64,000 bases of DNA from Arcticibacterium luteifluviistationis (lineage in GTDB: Bacteria; Bacteroidota; Bacteroidia; Cytophagales; Spirosomataceae), in contig NZ_CP029480.1 of assembly GCF_003258705.1 (NCBI RefSeq), forward strand, positions 4,092,001-4,156,000, in the 5' to 3' direction. Position 1 is the first letter of the stretch, and every line of letters starts with the position of its first letter. Made by a program: the position numbers and the translations under genes. The notes below the pieces were generated by a model. The model ran no database searches. It worked only from the letters and a program-made list of their open reading frames with translations, and was not told the DNA's origin. Below, piece by piece: positions 25,943 through 35,154 of the stretch.

Positions 25943-26422
25943 ATGAGTTCAGCACATAAAAACCTTTCTGTTTATAACACCGACGATATTATTGATATTT
26001 CTAACAAGAAATTTGCGGTAGTAGTAGCCGAATGGAACGAAGAAATAACCGGGGCTTTATATCAAGGCGTATTTAACACCTTACTAAAACACGGTGCTCA
26101 GAAAGAAAACATACTTAAAATAGATGTGCCTGGTAGCTACGAACTAAGTTATGGCTCTCAAGTATATGCTGCCAAAGAAGAAATTGATGCGGTTATAGCC
26201 ATTGGATGTGTGATTCAAGGAGAAACAAAGCACAATGATTATATCAATAATGCGGTAGCACAAGGGCTTACTTCGGTAAGTTTGAAATATAATAAACCTG
26301 TGATCTTTGGTGTTTTAACACCAAATACGCACCAACAAGCTGTGGATAGAGCAGGAGGGATTCATGGCAACAAAGGAGACGAAGCTGCTATTACGGCAGT
26401 TAAAATGCTTGGCTTGAAATAG
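25943..26422 (+). CDS. ribH: 6,7-dimethyl-8-ribityllumazine synthase
   Basis: This enzyme makes the last precursor of riboflavin. The 159 residues carry FAVVVAEWNEEITGALYQGV (about 23-42), IDVPGSYELSYGSQVYA (about 59-75), VIAIGCVIQGETKHNDYINN (about 85-104, catalytic His), PVIFGVLTPNTHQQAVDRAG and GNKGDEAAITAVKM. No FMN-riboswitch-like structure is visible in the 22 nt between the TPR-gene terminator and the start, so it is probably expressed constitutively or from a promoter I cannot see. Confidence 0.96.
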   Translation: MSSAHKNLSVYNTDDIIDISNKKFAVVVAEWNEEITGALYQGVFNTLLKHGAQKENILKIDVPGSYELSYGSQVYAAKEEIDAVIAIGCVIQGETKHNDYINNAVAQGLTSVSLKYNKPVIFGVLTPNTHQQAVDRAGGIHGNKGDEAAITAVKMLGLK

Positions 26423-26473
26423 AAAGGAAATATCATAACAGTATAAATCAGTTTTTACCTTTATTTAAATAAC

Positions 26474-27805
26474 ATGCAAGTTTGGAAATTTGGTGGCACT
26501 TCCGTTGGAAAGCCAGAACGTATGAAATCAATTAGGGACTTAGTTACGGCTGATGATACCCGAAAAATTGTGGTTTTATCTGCCTTGTCTGGCTCTACAA
26601 ATGCCCTTTTGAGCATTGGAGAAGCTTTGTCTCAAGGTGATAAAAAAGCTGCTTTTAGTAAAATTGATGAGCTATTTGCTCATTATGAAGCCTTCATTGC
26701 CGAGCTTTTTGTTACAGAAGAAGGTCTTATTGAAGGAAAACAGATTATTGAGAAAGAGTTTAGCTTCATAAGCTCTCTTGCCAATGTCAACATTTATACG
26801 CCAAGACAAGATAAAAAGATGGTGGCTGAGGGTGAGATACTGAGCACCCAGCTATTCACTGCTTACATGAAAGAGCAAGGTGAGTCTGTGGTATTATTGC
26901 CTGCTTTGGAGTTTATGAGCATTGACGCCGATGGCGAACCAGAATTTGCCAAAATAGGGGAGAAGTTAAGTGCTATTCTTCTTAATCAAGCAGAGCAAGT
27001 ATTGGTTACACAAGGTTTTATTTGCCGAAACCCTAGGGGTGAGGTGGATAACCTTAAAAGAGGTGGCTCTGATTACACAGCATCTTTAATAGGTGGTGCT
27101 ATCAAAGCAGAAGAAATTCAGATTTGGACGGATATTGACGGCATGCATAATAACGACCCAAGGATAGTTAAAAGAACTTTCCCTGTGCGTGAATTGCTTT
27201 TTGAAGAAGCTGCCGAGTTAGCCTATTTTGGTGCTAAAATATTGCACCCAAGCACCATTACGCCTGCCAAGATGGGTGGTGTGCCAGTAAGATTAAAAAA
27301 CACAATGGCTCCTGAAGCTCCTGGAACATTGATTACTTCTAAGATTTCTGACGGAGCTGAAATTAAAGCGATAGCTGCCAAAGACCACATTACTGCCATT
27401 TATGTGCACTCTACCAGAATGCTGAATGCATATGGTTTTTTACGAAAAGTGTTTAGTGTTTTTGAGAAATACAAAACGCCCGTTGACATGATTACTACTT
27501 CGGAGGTATCTGTAGCAGTAACTATTGACAACTCTGAAAGGTTGGATGAAATTAGTGCAGAGCTAAGACAGTTTGCCGATTTAGAAGAAAATGACAGAGA
27601 CCAGAGCATTATCTGTATCGTGGGTAATTTCTTGGCAGACAAATCTGGTATTGCTATTAAAATCTTGGAAGCCGTAAAGCACATTCCTATCAGAATGATT
27701 TCTTACGGTGCCTCTGAGCATAACATTTCCCTTTTAGTGGATTCTGTTCATAAAAACGAAGCATTAGAGGCTTTAAACGAAGGCCTTTTTAAATTTAAAG
27801 ACTAA
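26474..27805 (+). CDS. lysC: Aspartate kinase (monofunctional)
   Basis: Aspartokinase phosphorylates aspartate, the first step to lysine, methionine and threonine. The 443 residues open with MQVWKFGGTSVGKPERMKSI, have FICRNPRGEVDNLKRGGSDY (about 183-202) and TDIDGMHNNDPRIV, and end with two ACT domains (about 300-443; LNAYGFLRKVFSVFEKYKTP, IPIRMISYGASEHNISLLV). No homoserine dehydrogenase domain is fused. asd, the next enzyme in the pathway, lies 6 kb away on the same strand. A one-base overlap (TAATG) joins it to the DinB-family gene. Confidence 0.95.
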   Translation: MQVWKFGGTSVGKPERMKSIRDLVTADDTRKIVVLSALSGSTNALLSIGEALSQGDKKAAFSKIDELFAHYEAFIAELFVTEEGLIEGKQIIEKEFSFISSLANVNIYTPRQDKKMVAEGEILSTQLFTAYMKEQGESVVLLPALEFMSIDADGEPEFAKIGEKLSAILLNQAEQVLVTQGFICRNPRGEVDNLKRGGSDYTASLIGGAIKAEEIQIWTDIDGMHNNDPRIVKRTFPVRELLFEEAAELAYFGAKILHPSTITPAKMGGVPVRLKNTMAPEAPGTLITSKISDGAEIKAIAAKDHITAIYVHSTRMLNAYGFLRKVFSVFEKYKTPVDMITTSEVSVAVTIDNSERLDEISAELRQFADLEENDRDQSIICIVGNFLADKSGIAIKILEAVKHIPIRMISYGASEHNISLLVDSVHKNEALEALNEGLFKFKD

Positions 27806-28242
27806 TGGAAGCCTTAATTTCTGTATTTACAAAAGACCTAAATAAGCTCAAAGAAGAAGTATTGAGCTATAACTCTGAGGATGACCTTTTTGCGATAGCA
27901 GAAGGAATTACCAACTCGGGTGGAAATCTTGCCATGCATTTAAATGGCAATTTGCAGCACTTTATTGGTGGCATTTTGGGCAAATCAGGCTATGTGAGAA
28001 ACAGAGATGAAGAGTTTTCAGGAAGGTTTTCAAAAGAGAAAATAGTGGCAGATATTGATGAATCTATTTCGGTGGTTTCTAAAACCATAGGTTCGTTAAG
28101 TTCGGAAGAGTTATCAAGCCCTTATCCTGAGAAAATTTTTGGTGGAGAAATTAAAACAGATTTTTTCCTTTACCACCTTCTAGGCCATTTGAATTATCAC
28201 TTAGGCCAAGTAAACTACCATAGACGACTAACAAATAAGTAA
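27805..28242 (+). CDS. DinB-superfamily metal-dependent protein
   Basis: The 145-residue helical protein has conserved His residues where the DinB fold binds a metal: NLAMHLNGNLQHFIGG (about 40-55) and LLGHLNYHLGQVNYH (about 125-139). DinB-type proteins include thiol transferases and damage-inducible proteins; no substrate can be assigned here. The gene overlaps lysC by one base and is followed by serS after 2 nt, so it belongs to a lysC-dinB-serS-ligase operon. Its place between two housekeeping genes gives no hint of role. Confidence 0.85.
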   Translation: MEALISVFTKDLNKLKEEVLSYNSEDDLFAIAEGITNSGGNLAMHLNGNLQHFIGGILGKSGYVRNRDEEFSGRFSKEKIVADIDESISVVSKTIGSLSSEELSSPYPEKIFGGEIKTDFFLYHLLGHLNYHLGQVNYHRRLTNK

Positions 28243-28244
28243 TT

Positions 28245-29516
28245 ATGCTTCAGATAGCACATATAAAAGATAATAGAGATGCCGTAATAGCGGGTCTTGA
28301 AAAAAGAAACTTCAAAGACGCAGCCGCTGTAGTGGACAATGCTTTGGAGATTGACCAAAACAGACGTAATGTTCAGCAAGAGTTAGACAGTGTTTTGGCA
28401 CAATCTAATGCCATGGCAAAGCAAATTGGCGGTTTAATGAAAGCTGGCAAAAAAGAAGAAGCAGAAGCTGCTAAAGCAGAAACGGGTCAACTAAAAGCGA
28501 AATCAAAAGAGCTAGATGAGCAATTAAAAGTGCTTAGCTCTGACTTGGACGAGGTGATGTACACCATTCCAAACCTTCCGCATAGCTCTGTTCCTGCTGG
28601 AAAAACGCCAGAAGACAATGAAGAAATTTTCAAACATGGGGAAGTTCCTGTTTTACATGAAGGTGCAAAACCTCACTGGGACTTAATTTCGGATTATGAT
28701 ATCATAGACTTTGAATTAGGAAACAAAGTAACGGGTGCTGGTTTTCCTTTTTATAAAGGTAAAGGAGCCAAAATTCAGCGTGCACTTATCAATTTCTTCT
28801 TAAACGAAGCAGAAGCTGCAGGATATGGCGAAATACAGCCACCTATCATGATAAACGAAGCCTCTGGTTACGGAACAGGGCAGCTGCCAGACAAAGAGGG
28901 GCAAATGTATGAAGCCACGGCAGACAAGCTATTTTTGATACCTACGGCAGAAGTTCCTTTGACAAACATGTACCGCGGTGATATTATCAAAGAAGAGGCA
29001 TTGCCTATAAAACATGCTGGTTACACGCCATGTTTTAGAAGAGAAGCTGGAAGCTGGGGTGCTCACGTAAGAGGCTTGAACAGGTTACACCAATTTGATA
29101 AAATTGAAATCATTCAAATCAGAAAGCCAGAAGAGTCTTATGCCGCACTAGAAGAAATGGTGGAGCACGTAAAAGGCTTGCTAGAAAAACTGGAACTGCC
29201 TTACAGAATCTTAAGATTATGTGGTGGCGATATGGGTTTCACGGCTGCTTTGACCTACGATTTTGAGGTTTATTCTGCCGCTCAAGAAAGATGGTTAGAA
29301 GTAAGTTCTGTATCAAACTTTGAAAACTATCAGGCAAACAGACTTAAACTACGCTATAAAGTAGAGGGCAAAACGCAGCTGCTTCATACCCTAAATGGTT
29401 CAGCATTGGCATTGCCAAGAATTTTGGCTTCTATTTTAGAGAATAACCAAACCGCAGACGGTATCAATATCCCTAAGGTTTTACAGCCATTCTGTGGTTT
29501 TGACAAAATAAACTAA
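28245..29516 (+). CDS. serS: Serine--tRNA ligase
   Basis: The 423-residue class II synthetase has the long N-terminal coiled-coil arm (about residues 30-100) that reads the tRNA-Ser variable arm. Motif 2 is CFRREAGSWGAHVRGLNRLH (about 264-283), with the ATP-binding VEVYS-like stretch YDFEVYSAAQERWLEVSS, and motif 3 is NGSALALPRILASILENNQT (about 383-402). It charges tRNA-Ser and, where present, tRNA-Sec. It lies in a compact run between the DinB-family gene and the formyl-THF ligase gene. Confidence 0.96.
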   Translation: MLQIAHIKDNRDAVIAGLEKRNFKDAAAVVDNALEIDQNRRNVQQELDSVLAQSNAMAKQIGGLMKAGKKEEAEAAKAETGQLKAKSKELDEQLKVLSSDLDEVMYTIPNLPHSSVPAGKTPEDNEEIFKHGEVPVLHEGAKPHWDLISDYDIIDFELGNKVTGAGFPFYKGKGAKIQRALINFFLNEAEAAGYGEIQPPIMINEASGYGTGQLPDKEGQMYEATADKLFLIPTAEVPLTNMYRGDIIKEEALPIKHAGYTPCFRREAGSWGAHVRGLNRLHQFDKIEIIQIRKPEESYAALEEMVEHVKGLLEKLELPYRILRLCGGDMGFTAALTYDFEVYSAAQERWLEVSSVSNFENYQANRLKLRYKVEGKTQLLHTLNGSALALPRILASILENNQTADGINIPKVLQPFCGFDKIN

Positions 29517-29519
29517 GTC

Positions 29520-30101
29520 ATGAAAAAGTCGGTCTTGCGTAAAGCATACCTTGAAAAGCGATTCCAGCTGAACCCTATAGATGTTTCTAAAAAGAGCTTG
29601 GCCATAAAGGAATTGCTTTTCAGCAGACTTATGATGCACCGCTACGACAAGGTGCATTGTTTTTTGCCTGTAAAAGACCGAAACGAGGTGGATACCACCA
29701 TTATCATCAATACACTTCACAAAGACTTCCCCACGAGTGTATATGTACCTAAAATAAGAGAAAACGGCGTGCTAACGCATCATCTCTTCGAATCTAACAC
29801 AGAGACAGCCGAAAACAAATGGGGCGTACCTGAACCAACTACAGAAGGAATATCTTCTGAGGAGTTTTTTGATACTGATGACGACATACTAATTCTGGTT
29901 CCACTACTCGCCTTCGACAAAAAAGGCCAACGAGTAGGCTACGGAAAAGGTTTCTACGACCGTTTTCTAGAACTAGCCACCGAAAATACCACCATAGCAG
30001 GCTTATCGTTTTTTGAAGCTGAAGAAGAAATAGAAGATGTGGAGGAGACGGATGTTCCGCTGCATCATGTGATAACTGGGCTAAGGGTTTATAGTTTTTA
30101 G
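29520..30101 (+). CDS. 5-formyltetrahydrofolate cyclo-ligase
   Basis: The enzyme uses ATP to turn 5-formyl-THF into 5,10-methenyl-THF. The 193 residues start MKKSVLRKAYLEKRFQL (the Lys/Arg-rich opening usual for the family), carry KVHCFLPVKDRNEVDTTI in the substrate site and have the signature GQRVGYGKGFYDRFLE (about 137-152). Length and motifs are normal. The start is 3 nt after the serS stop. Confidence 0.93.
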   Translation: MKKSVLRKAYLEKRFQLNPIDVSKKSLAIKELLFSRLMMHRYDKVHCFLPVKDRNEVDTTIIINTLHKDFPTSVYVPKIRENGVLTHHLFESNTETAENKWGVPEPTTEGISSEEFFDTDDDILILVPLLAFDKKGQRVGYGKGFYDRFLELATENTTIAGLSFFEAEEEIEDVEETDVPLHHVITGLRVYSF

Positions 30102-30162
30102 GGGATTCTGCTTTTTTTAAATAGCTTTGAAAGCTCAAACCACTATAACTAAAAAAGGCTGG

Positions 30163-33100
30163 ATGAAACACATCTTGATACTCCTATCTATATTTCTTGC
30201 ACTTAGTTTGTTTCCATCCTATTCTCAAGAATTCTCTCAAAACGATTCTCTCCTTTATTTCCAAAGAAAAGCCCAAGAAGAAGCTTTCTTAGCGGATGTT
30301 ATAAAGCGAAGAGAAAATGAAAAAGTTTCGAAAGTTAACCACCAGAAACAAACAACATCTAGCCTACCAGTCACTTGGAAACCACGTGGCCCAAAAAAAT
30401 TATCGGAAGGTTTTCTGGATTTTATATTTGACGCAAACGACACCTCTGGGAAAAAAGCATGGCTGGCTACCTTGGGAGGGCTTTGGTATAATATTGATTT
30501 ACCATCTGATTCTTCTTGGCATAAGATAGACGCAGTTAGTGACTACATCTATTCTTTAGCTCAAAACCCTACTAATTCTCTTGAAATTGCGGTAAGTTCA
30601 GATAAGGGACTTTATATAACCTCCGATGGAGGAAATTCTTGGTCACTTGTTTCCAACAAATTTTCTCATTCTTTGGCCTATAACATCAATGGTGATTTGT
30701 TCTATCGCAATCACTTTGAGGTTAAAAAGTTTAATAGATCGACAAACCTTTTCGAATCATTTTTAGAAGCCAATATTACATTTTGGGAAGAAATAAATCC
30801 TGAAATCTCCTCCCTCCACTTTGACCATGAAGGTCTCATATATGTCGGGTTAGCGAATGGTAAAATCTACCGCTCTTCATCGCCAAATGGAGGTGTCTGG
30901 GCCAACATCATGAGTTCGCCTCTCGCATCTAACTCTTTCTACACAGACTTCTGCATAGCAAAAGATAACAACGATAATAAAATATTGTATGCAATTAACA
31001 CAAAGCAATCAAATACTAATTCGGTAAACTGGCTCAGAAAAAGTACAAATGGAGGTAATAGCTGGCTAGATCTTTCGATACCAACGACACAAGGTGTACA
31101 TTTTTTTTTGAGGGATAATACTGCCTTTTATGTTGACCCATCTGACCCTAATAAAATAGCAATGTATTCTGGCGTAATTACATACAGTACTAATGGCGGC
31201 ACATCTTGGAATACGACTAGTCCTGTCTCTTACATTAGATATGGCTATAATAACCATTTAGTTTCTAGCCCCTCAGGAAGTTTTGCGGCAGTATCGTCTA
31301 TGGATATCGACATAATTACAGGAATATTTTCTGGTAATTCAATTACTTCGGAAGAAAGAAAAAATGATATTAATACCGCTTCTATAAGTCCTTTTGAGTT
31401 CATCAATAACTATAAAGACTCCATTTATTTCTTCCCTATACCCTATACATCTAATGATTGGGCCTTTAGTGGCGTAAATTATCTAGAGCCAATTTTAGGG
31501 TTTCAAAATACGCCCAATAATTTAACCATTAGTGATAAAAATGAACCCAATTTAAACTTTGTTTCGGTTCCCTCGCTCCGTTTCTTTAACAGAGAAGGAG
31601 AGTTCTTGGAAAACTATCTTGACATTGGAAGTATATTTGGTCATAGAATTTACGATGAGATGACAAATACTTTCTACGGCTATAAGTTCTCCAGTGAAAT
31701 AAATAATCAAACAATCCTCTATAGAGTGTCTGGCGTTGGTTCTGGAAATGAAAAACTTGAAAATCTTCTAATTGGCAAATACTTCGAAAGCCCAACCCTT
31801 TATGTTTTGTCGAAAAATGAGCTTCTTCTTAAAGCTTACGAATCAAATTCATACAAGATATACAGGCTAAAAATCCAAGAAGATAATACTGTGCTTTTTA
31901 ATGAAATAACTTTACCCACTAATATTATTGAAGAAATAAAAACAGATAGAACAAACTCGAACTTAATCTTTTTTTGTGACTACAATTCAGGTTTATATTA
32001 TAGTGAGGACAAAGGTCTAACTTGGAATAATAAAACAGGGGGTAGCCTTACCGGCGTTTCTTATTATGCCCTTAATCCTTCAAACCCTGAACAGGTATTT
32101 ATTGTGTCGGATTATCAGCTTTACGTAACCAATACCTTTTTAAGTACAACGCCAACTTGGCTAAACATAACAGGTAATCTCCCTTTAAAGAACTTATACT
32201 GGATAAAATATCGTGAATCTGATGGTCAGCTTATCATATCTGTTCCTTACGGAGGCATTTATTCTACCAACTATTTTCAAAATTCTGTGCCAGACAGTAT
32301 AATTTATGCCAATTATCCTCGAACACTATGCGTAAACGAGCCATTTAAGGTGACTTTCTATAGAAATGGTGCCTTCTCAGAAAACAATAGCTACGAACTT
32401 TGGCTCTCAGACGCCAATGGCGATTTTTCGAACGCCACTAAAATTGGTGATTCAGAAACGTCTCCCATTTATGGTCAAATTCCAAACAATACTCCTTCTG
32501 GTACTGATTATCAGATTAGAGTTCTCTCAACGAATACCGCCGTTCCTATTATTCGTGCAGATTCCGAACCTATTGAGATCGGTCAAGGAACCCCTTTATT
32601 TCTTCCTGATTATCCAAAAGCAATTAATGAAACTAACAATGGTTTCGTATTAAATGCTCCGGTCAATCAGAATGCTGAAGTATGGTATGTGGTAGTTCCA
32701 GAAGGAAATCCTGGCCCAAATCTGGAGCAATTTATTAGTGGTAAAGATTCCTCCGGTCTAGCCTATTTGGTAGCAGATAGTATAAATGCTATAACTAATG
32801 AATCAAATCCTCTTATTATTACGGGCCTTCTTGCAGGCAATAATTACGACGTTTATGTAGCAACAAAGCTACCTTACGAATCTTGTTTTTCTTCCATGTC
32901 AAAGCTAACAGTCAATACGATTGGAAACCCTGTTAATTATTGTACTCCAATCCATACAAACGGCTGCACAGGCGATCATTATATTTCTGAAGTTGTTACG
33001 GGTATTGGGTATTCCTCAGTGAAAACGGTATTAAATCCGTTTAATTCTGGGTGCTCGGGGAGTGCTTATACTTTCAATTCAAAAAATATAGAAACCATTA

Positions 33101-33918
33101 TAACTGGAATAAATGAAAAAACACTTCAAATAAGGCTTCATGATTTTAAAGGCTCTTTTCCACAAAGACAATTAGGTGTATGGATTGACCTTAACAATGA
33201 TGGAGACTTTGAGGACAGTAACGAATTATTGCGAAATAATCCTACTCAAAATAACCCTACTTATGTGAATTTACTGGCCCATATAACCAGCTCCCCAGGA
33301 ATTAAAAGATTAAGAATCAGAGTTATTGATACCGAAGAGAATTCCAACCCCATGTCTCCATGTAATACTTATATAAGTGGTGAAACGGAAGACTATTTAG
33401 TGAATGTAGAAACCAATGAACCCTATATCTTTGCCAACTTGGATAAAGAGTCCGTGGGTCAATGTGAAGTCATTAAAGTGGTCATGGAAGTTACAGGTAG
33501 TTACAATTCTGGAAACCTCTTTCAAGTAGAGCTTTCAGATTCTACAGGGAATTTCGCAGACTCCACCGTTCTGCTTTCTGGCCTTTCGGCTACTTTGCCT
33601 GTTAATATTCAAGTTCCAAACAGTATTCCTTCTGGTGCTAATTATAAGCTTAGAGTTGTCTCTACCAATCCAGTAGCTATTACTTATGAATCTGCTGGTT
33701 TTAGCATTAAACCCAATAACAAAGACGTGCTAACAGATTATACCTCTGGATCGGTACAAGTTTCACAAATAGGAACTATAACTGGCAAAAACAATATCCA
33801 AGGAACTTCTAGAATAGATTACAAAGCATGGAATTCTGTTATTCTAAGCCCAGCATTTGAAGCTAGTCCATCTTCTGGTGGTACTTTTAAGGCTGAAATT
33901 GTGGGTTGTGATAATTGA
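30163..33918 (+). CDS. Large secreted sortilin-like protein with GEVED domain and C-terminal 3-coathanger stack
   Basis: This 1251-residue exported protein has a signal peptide (MKHILILLSIFLALSLFPSY, cleavage near YSQ). Residues about 90-700 hold BNR/Asp-box repeats typical of a sortilin-type beta-propeller (ITSDGGNSWSLV, STNGGNSWLDLS, STNGGTSWNTTS, SEDKGLTWNNKT). Two similar Ig-like modules (about 720-800 and 1095-1180) flank a GEVED domain that ends in SGETEDYLVNV (about 930-1085). The end YKAWNSVILSPAFEASPSSG matches the 3-coathanger stack. A TTG at 30127 would put residues before the signal peptide, so ATG 30163 is used. Surface adhesion or complex-polymer binding is inferred; no catalytic domain is seen. 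Confidence 0.87.
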   Translation: MKHILILLSIFLALSLFPSYSQEFSQNDSLLYFQRKAQEEAFLADVIKRRENEKVSKVNHQKQTTSSLPVTWKPRGPKKLSEGFLDFIFDANDTSGKKAWLATLGGLWYNIDLPSDSSWHKIDAVSDYIYSLAQNPTNSLEIAVSSDKGLYITSDGGNSWSLVSNKFSHSLAYNINGDLFYRNHFEVKKFNRSTNLFESFLEANITFWEEINPEISSLHFDHEGLIYVGLANGKIYRSSSPNGGVWANIMSSPLASNSFYTDFCIAKDNNDNKILYAINTKQSNTNSVNWLRKSTNGGNSWLDLSIPTTQGVHFFLRDNTAFYVDPSDPNKIAMYSGVITYSTNGGTSWNTTSPVSYIRYGYNNHLVSSPSGSFAAVSSMDIDIITGIFSGNSITSEERKNDINTASISPFEFINNYKDSIYFFPIPYTSNDWAFSGVNYLEPILGFQNTPNNLTISDKNEPNLNFVSVPSLRFFNREGEFLENYLDIGSIFGHRIYDEMTNTFYGYKFSSEINNQTILYRVSGVGSGNEKLENLLIGKYFESPTLYVLSKNELLLKAYESNSYKIYRLKIQEDNTVLFNEITLPTNIIEEIKTDRTNSNLIFFCDYNSGLYYSEDKGLTWNNKTGGSLTGVSYYALNPSNPEQVFIVSDYQLYVTNTFLSTTPTWLNITGNLPLKNLYWIKYRESDGQLIISVPYGGIYSTNYFQNSVPDSIIYANYPRTLCVNEPFKVTFYRNGAFSENNSYELWLSDANGDFSNATKIGDSETSPIYGQIPNNTPSGTDYQIRVLSTNTAVPIIRADSEPIEIGQGTPLFLPDYPKAINETNNGFVLNAPVNQNAEVWYVVVPEGNPGPNLEQFISGKDSSGLAYLVADSINAITNESNPLIITGLLAGNNYDVYVATKLPYESCFSSMSKLTVNTIGNPVNYCTPIHTNGCTGDHYISEVVTGIGYSSVKTVLNPFNSGCSGSAYTFNSKNIETIITGINEKTLQIRLHDFKGSFPQRQLGVWIDLNNDGDFEDSNELLRNNPTQNNPTYVNLLAHITSSPGIKRLRIRVIDTEENSNPMSPCNTYISGETEDYLVNVETNEPYIFANLDKESVGQCEVIKVVMEVTGSYNSGNLFQVELSDSTGNFADSTVLLSGLSATLPVNIQVPNSIPSGANYKLRVVSTNPVAITYESAGFSIKPNNKDVLTDYTSGSVQVSQIGTITGKNNIQGTSRIDYKAWNSVILSPAFEASPSSGGTFKAEIVGCDN

Positions 33919-34061
33919 CAAATCTCTTTTTTAAAGAAATTTCACTTCTCAAATCACTCTTTTACCACTACTTTTGCATCCCAAACGGTTTAACCAGCTT
34001 AATTGTTGGTGATTATAAAAGGAAACAAAGAGAACAGACCTATCTCTTTATTACATATAAA

Positions 34062-34087
34062 ATGCTCCGCCATGGGTCGGGGAGCAT
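34062..34087 (+). promoter_or_regulatory. Hairpin just before asd
   Basis: ATGCTCC and GGAGCAT (34062-34068 and 34081-34087) form a 7-bp stem 9 nt before the asd ATG. No T run follows, so it is not a terminator. It may influence asd translation. Confidence 0.35.
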
Positions 34088-34096
34088 GAAATTAAC

Positions 34097-35089
34097 ATGA
34101 AAGTAGCAGTAGTAGGAGCCACTGGTCTTGTAGGTGGCGAAATCTTAAAAGTATTAGAGGAAAGAAATTTTCCTGTAACAGAAATCATCCCAGTAGCTTC
34201 TGAGAAGTCTATCGGAAATAAGGTTTCTTTTAAGGGTACAGAATACACCGTGGTGGGTTTTGAAGACGCTATAAAGATGAAACCTAATGTAGCCATTTTC
34301 TCTGCCGGCGGCGGAACGTCATTGGCTTTAGCTCCTAAGTTTGCAGAAGCAGGCATTACCGTTATTGACAATTCTTCTGCCTGGAGAATGGACGATACCA
34401 AAAAATTGGTAGTTCCTGAGGTTAACGCAAGCTCACTTACCCCAGAAGATAAAATCATTGCCAATCCAAACTGCTCTACCATCCAAATGGTAGTGGTTTT
34501 GAAGCCGCTTCATGATAAATACAAGATTAAAAGAGTGGTAGTATCTACTTACCAATCTGTAACAGGTTCTGGCAAAAAAGCTGTTGACCAACTTTTTGGT
34601 GAGCGTGCTGGAAAAGAAATTGCAGACCCTGCATACCCACATAAAATAGATTTGAATGTAATTCCTCATATTGATGTATTCCTAGAGAATGGTTACACCA
34701 AAGAGGAAATGAAAATGATAAAAGAGACCAACAAAATCATGGAAGACGACAGTATCCGAGTTACGGCTACTACGGTTCGTATTCCTACAGTGGGTGGTCA
34801 CTCTGAGTCGCTTAATATTGAGTTTGAAAATGATTTCGACTTAGACGAGGTTAAATCTCTATTGGCAAACATGGAAGGCGTGGTAGTTCAAGACGACCCT
34901 GCCAACAATGTTTATCCAATGCCGCTTAACGCTCATGGTAAAGATGAGACGTTTGTAGGTAGAATTAGAAGAGATGAGTCTCAAGCAAATACGCTTAACC
35001 TTTGGTGTGTAGCAGATAACCTTCGTAAAGGAGCTGCTACTAACACTGTTCAGATTGCGGAATATTTGAATGGCAAAGGAATGATTTAG
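34097..35089 (+). CDS. asd: Aspartate-semialdehyde dehydrogenase
   Basis: Asd reduces aspartyl-phosphate to aspartate semialdehyde for lysine, threonine and methionine synthesis. The 330 residues have VAVVGATGLVGGEILKVLEE (about 3-22, NADP site), SAGGGTSLALAPKFAEAG, the catalytic Cys in ANPNCSTIQMVVVLKPLHD (about 126-144), VTGSGKKAVDQL and IPTVGGHSESLNIEFEND. Length is normal. It is preceded by a 178-nt gap containing a hairpin and followed by an intrinsic terminator. Confidence 0.96.
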   Translation: MKVAVVGATGLVGGEILKVLEERNFPVTEIIPVASEKSIGNKVSFKGTEYTVVGFEDAIKMKPNVAIFSAGGGTSLALAPKFAEAGITVIDNSSAWRMDDTKKLVVPEVNASSLTPEDKIIANPNCSTIQMVVVLKPLHDKYKIKRVVVSTYQSVTGSGKKAVDQLFGERAGKEIADPAYPHKIDLNVIPHIDVFLENGYTKEEMKMIKETNKIMEDDSIRVTATTVRIPTVGGHSESLNIEFENDFDLDEVKSLLANMEGVVVQDDPANNVYPMPLNAHGKDETFVGRIRRDESQANTLNLWCVADNLRKGAATNTVQIAEYLNGKGMI

Positions 35090-35130
35090 GCTTTTTAAAA
35101 GACCTAAGACAATAGATATAAGAATAAAGA

Positions 35131-35154
35131 CCCTGCCGTTTGGCGGGGTTTTTT
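35131..35154 (+). terminator. Intrinsic terminator after asd
   Basis: CCCTGCC-GTTT-GGCGGGG stem of 7 bp followed by six T residues, 42 nt after the asd stop. Confidence 0.88.

Noticed and set aside
25888-26473. FMN or lysine riboswitch before ribH or lysC
   Set aside because: Only a terminator hairpin and short gaps are present. The leaders are too short for either riboswitch and show no conserved helices.
29839-30171. Minus-strand 110-codon frame over the cyclo-ligase gene
   Set aside because: Antisense to a confident gene with intact motifs; sequence has no domain signal.
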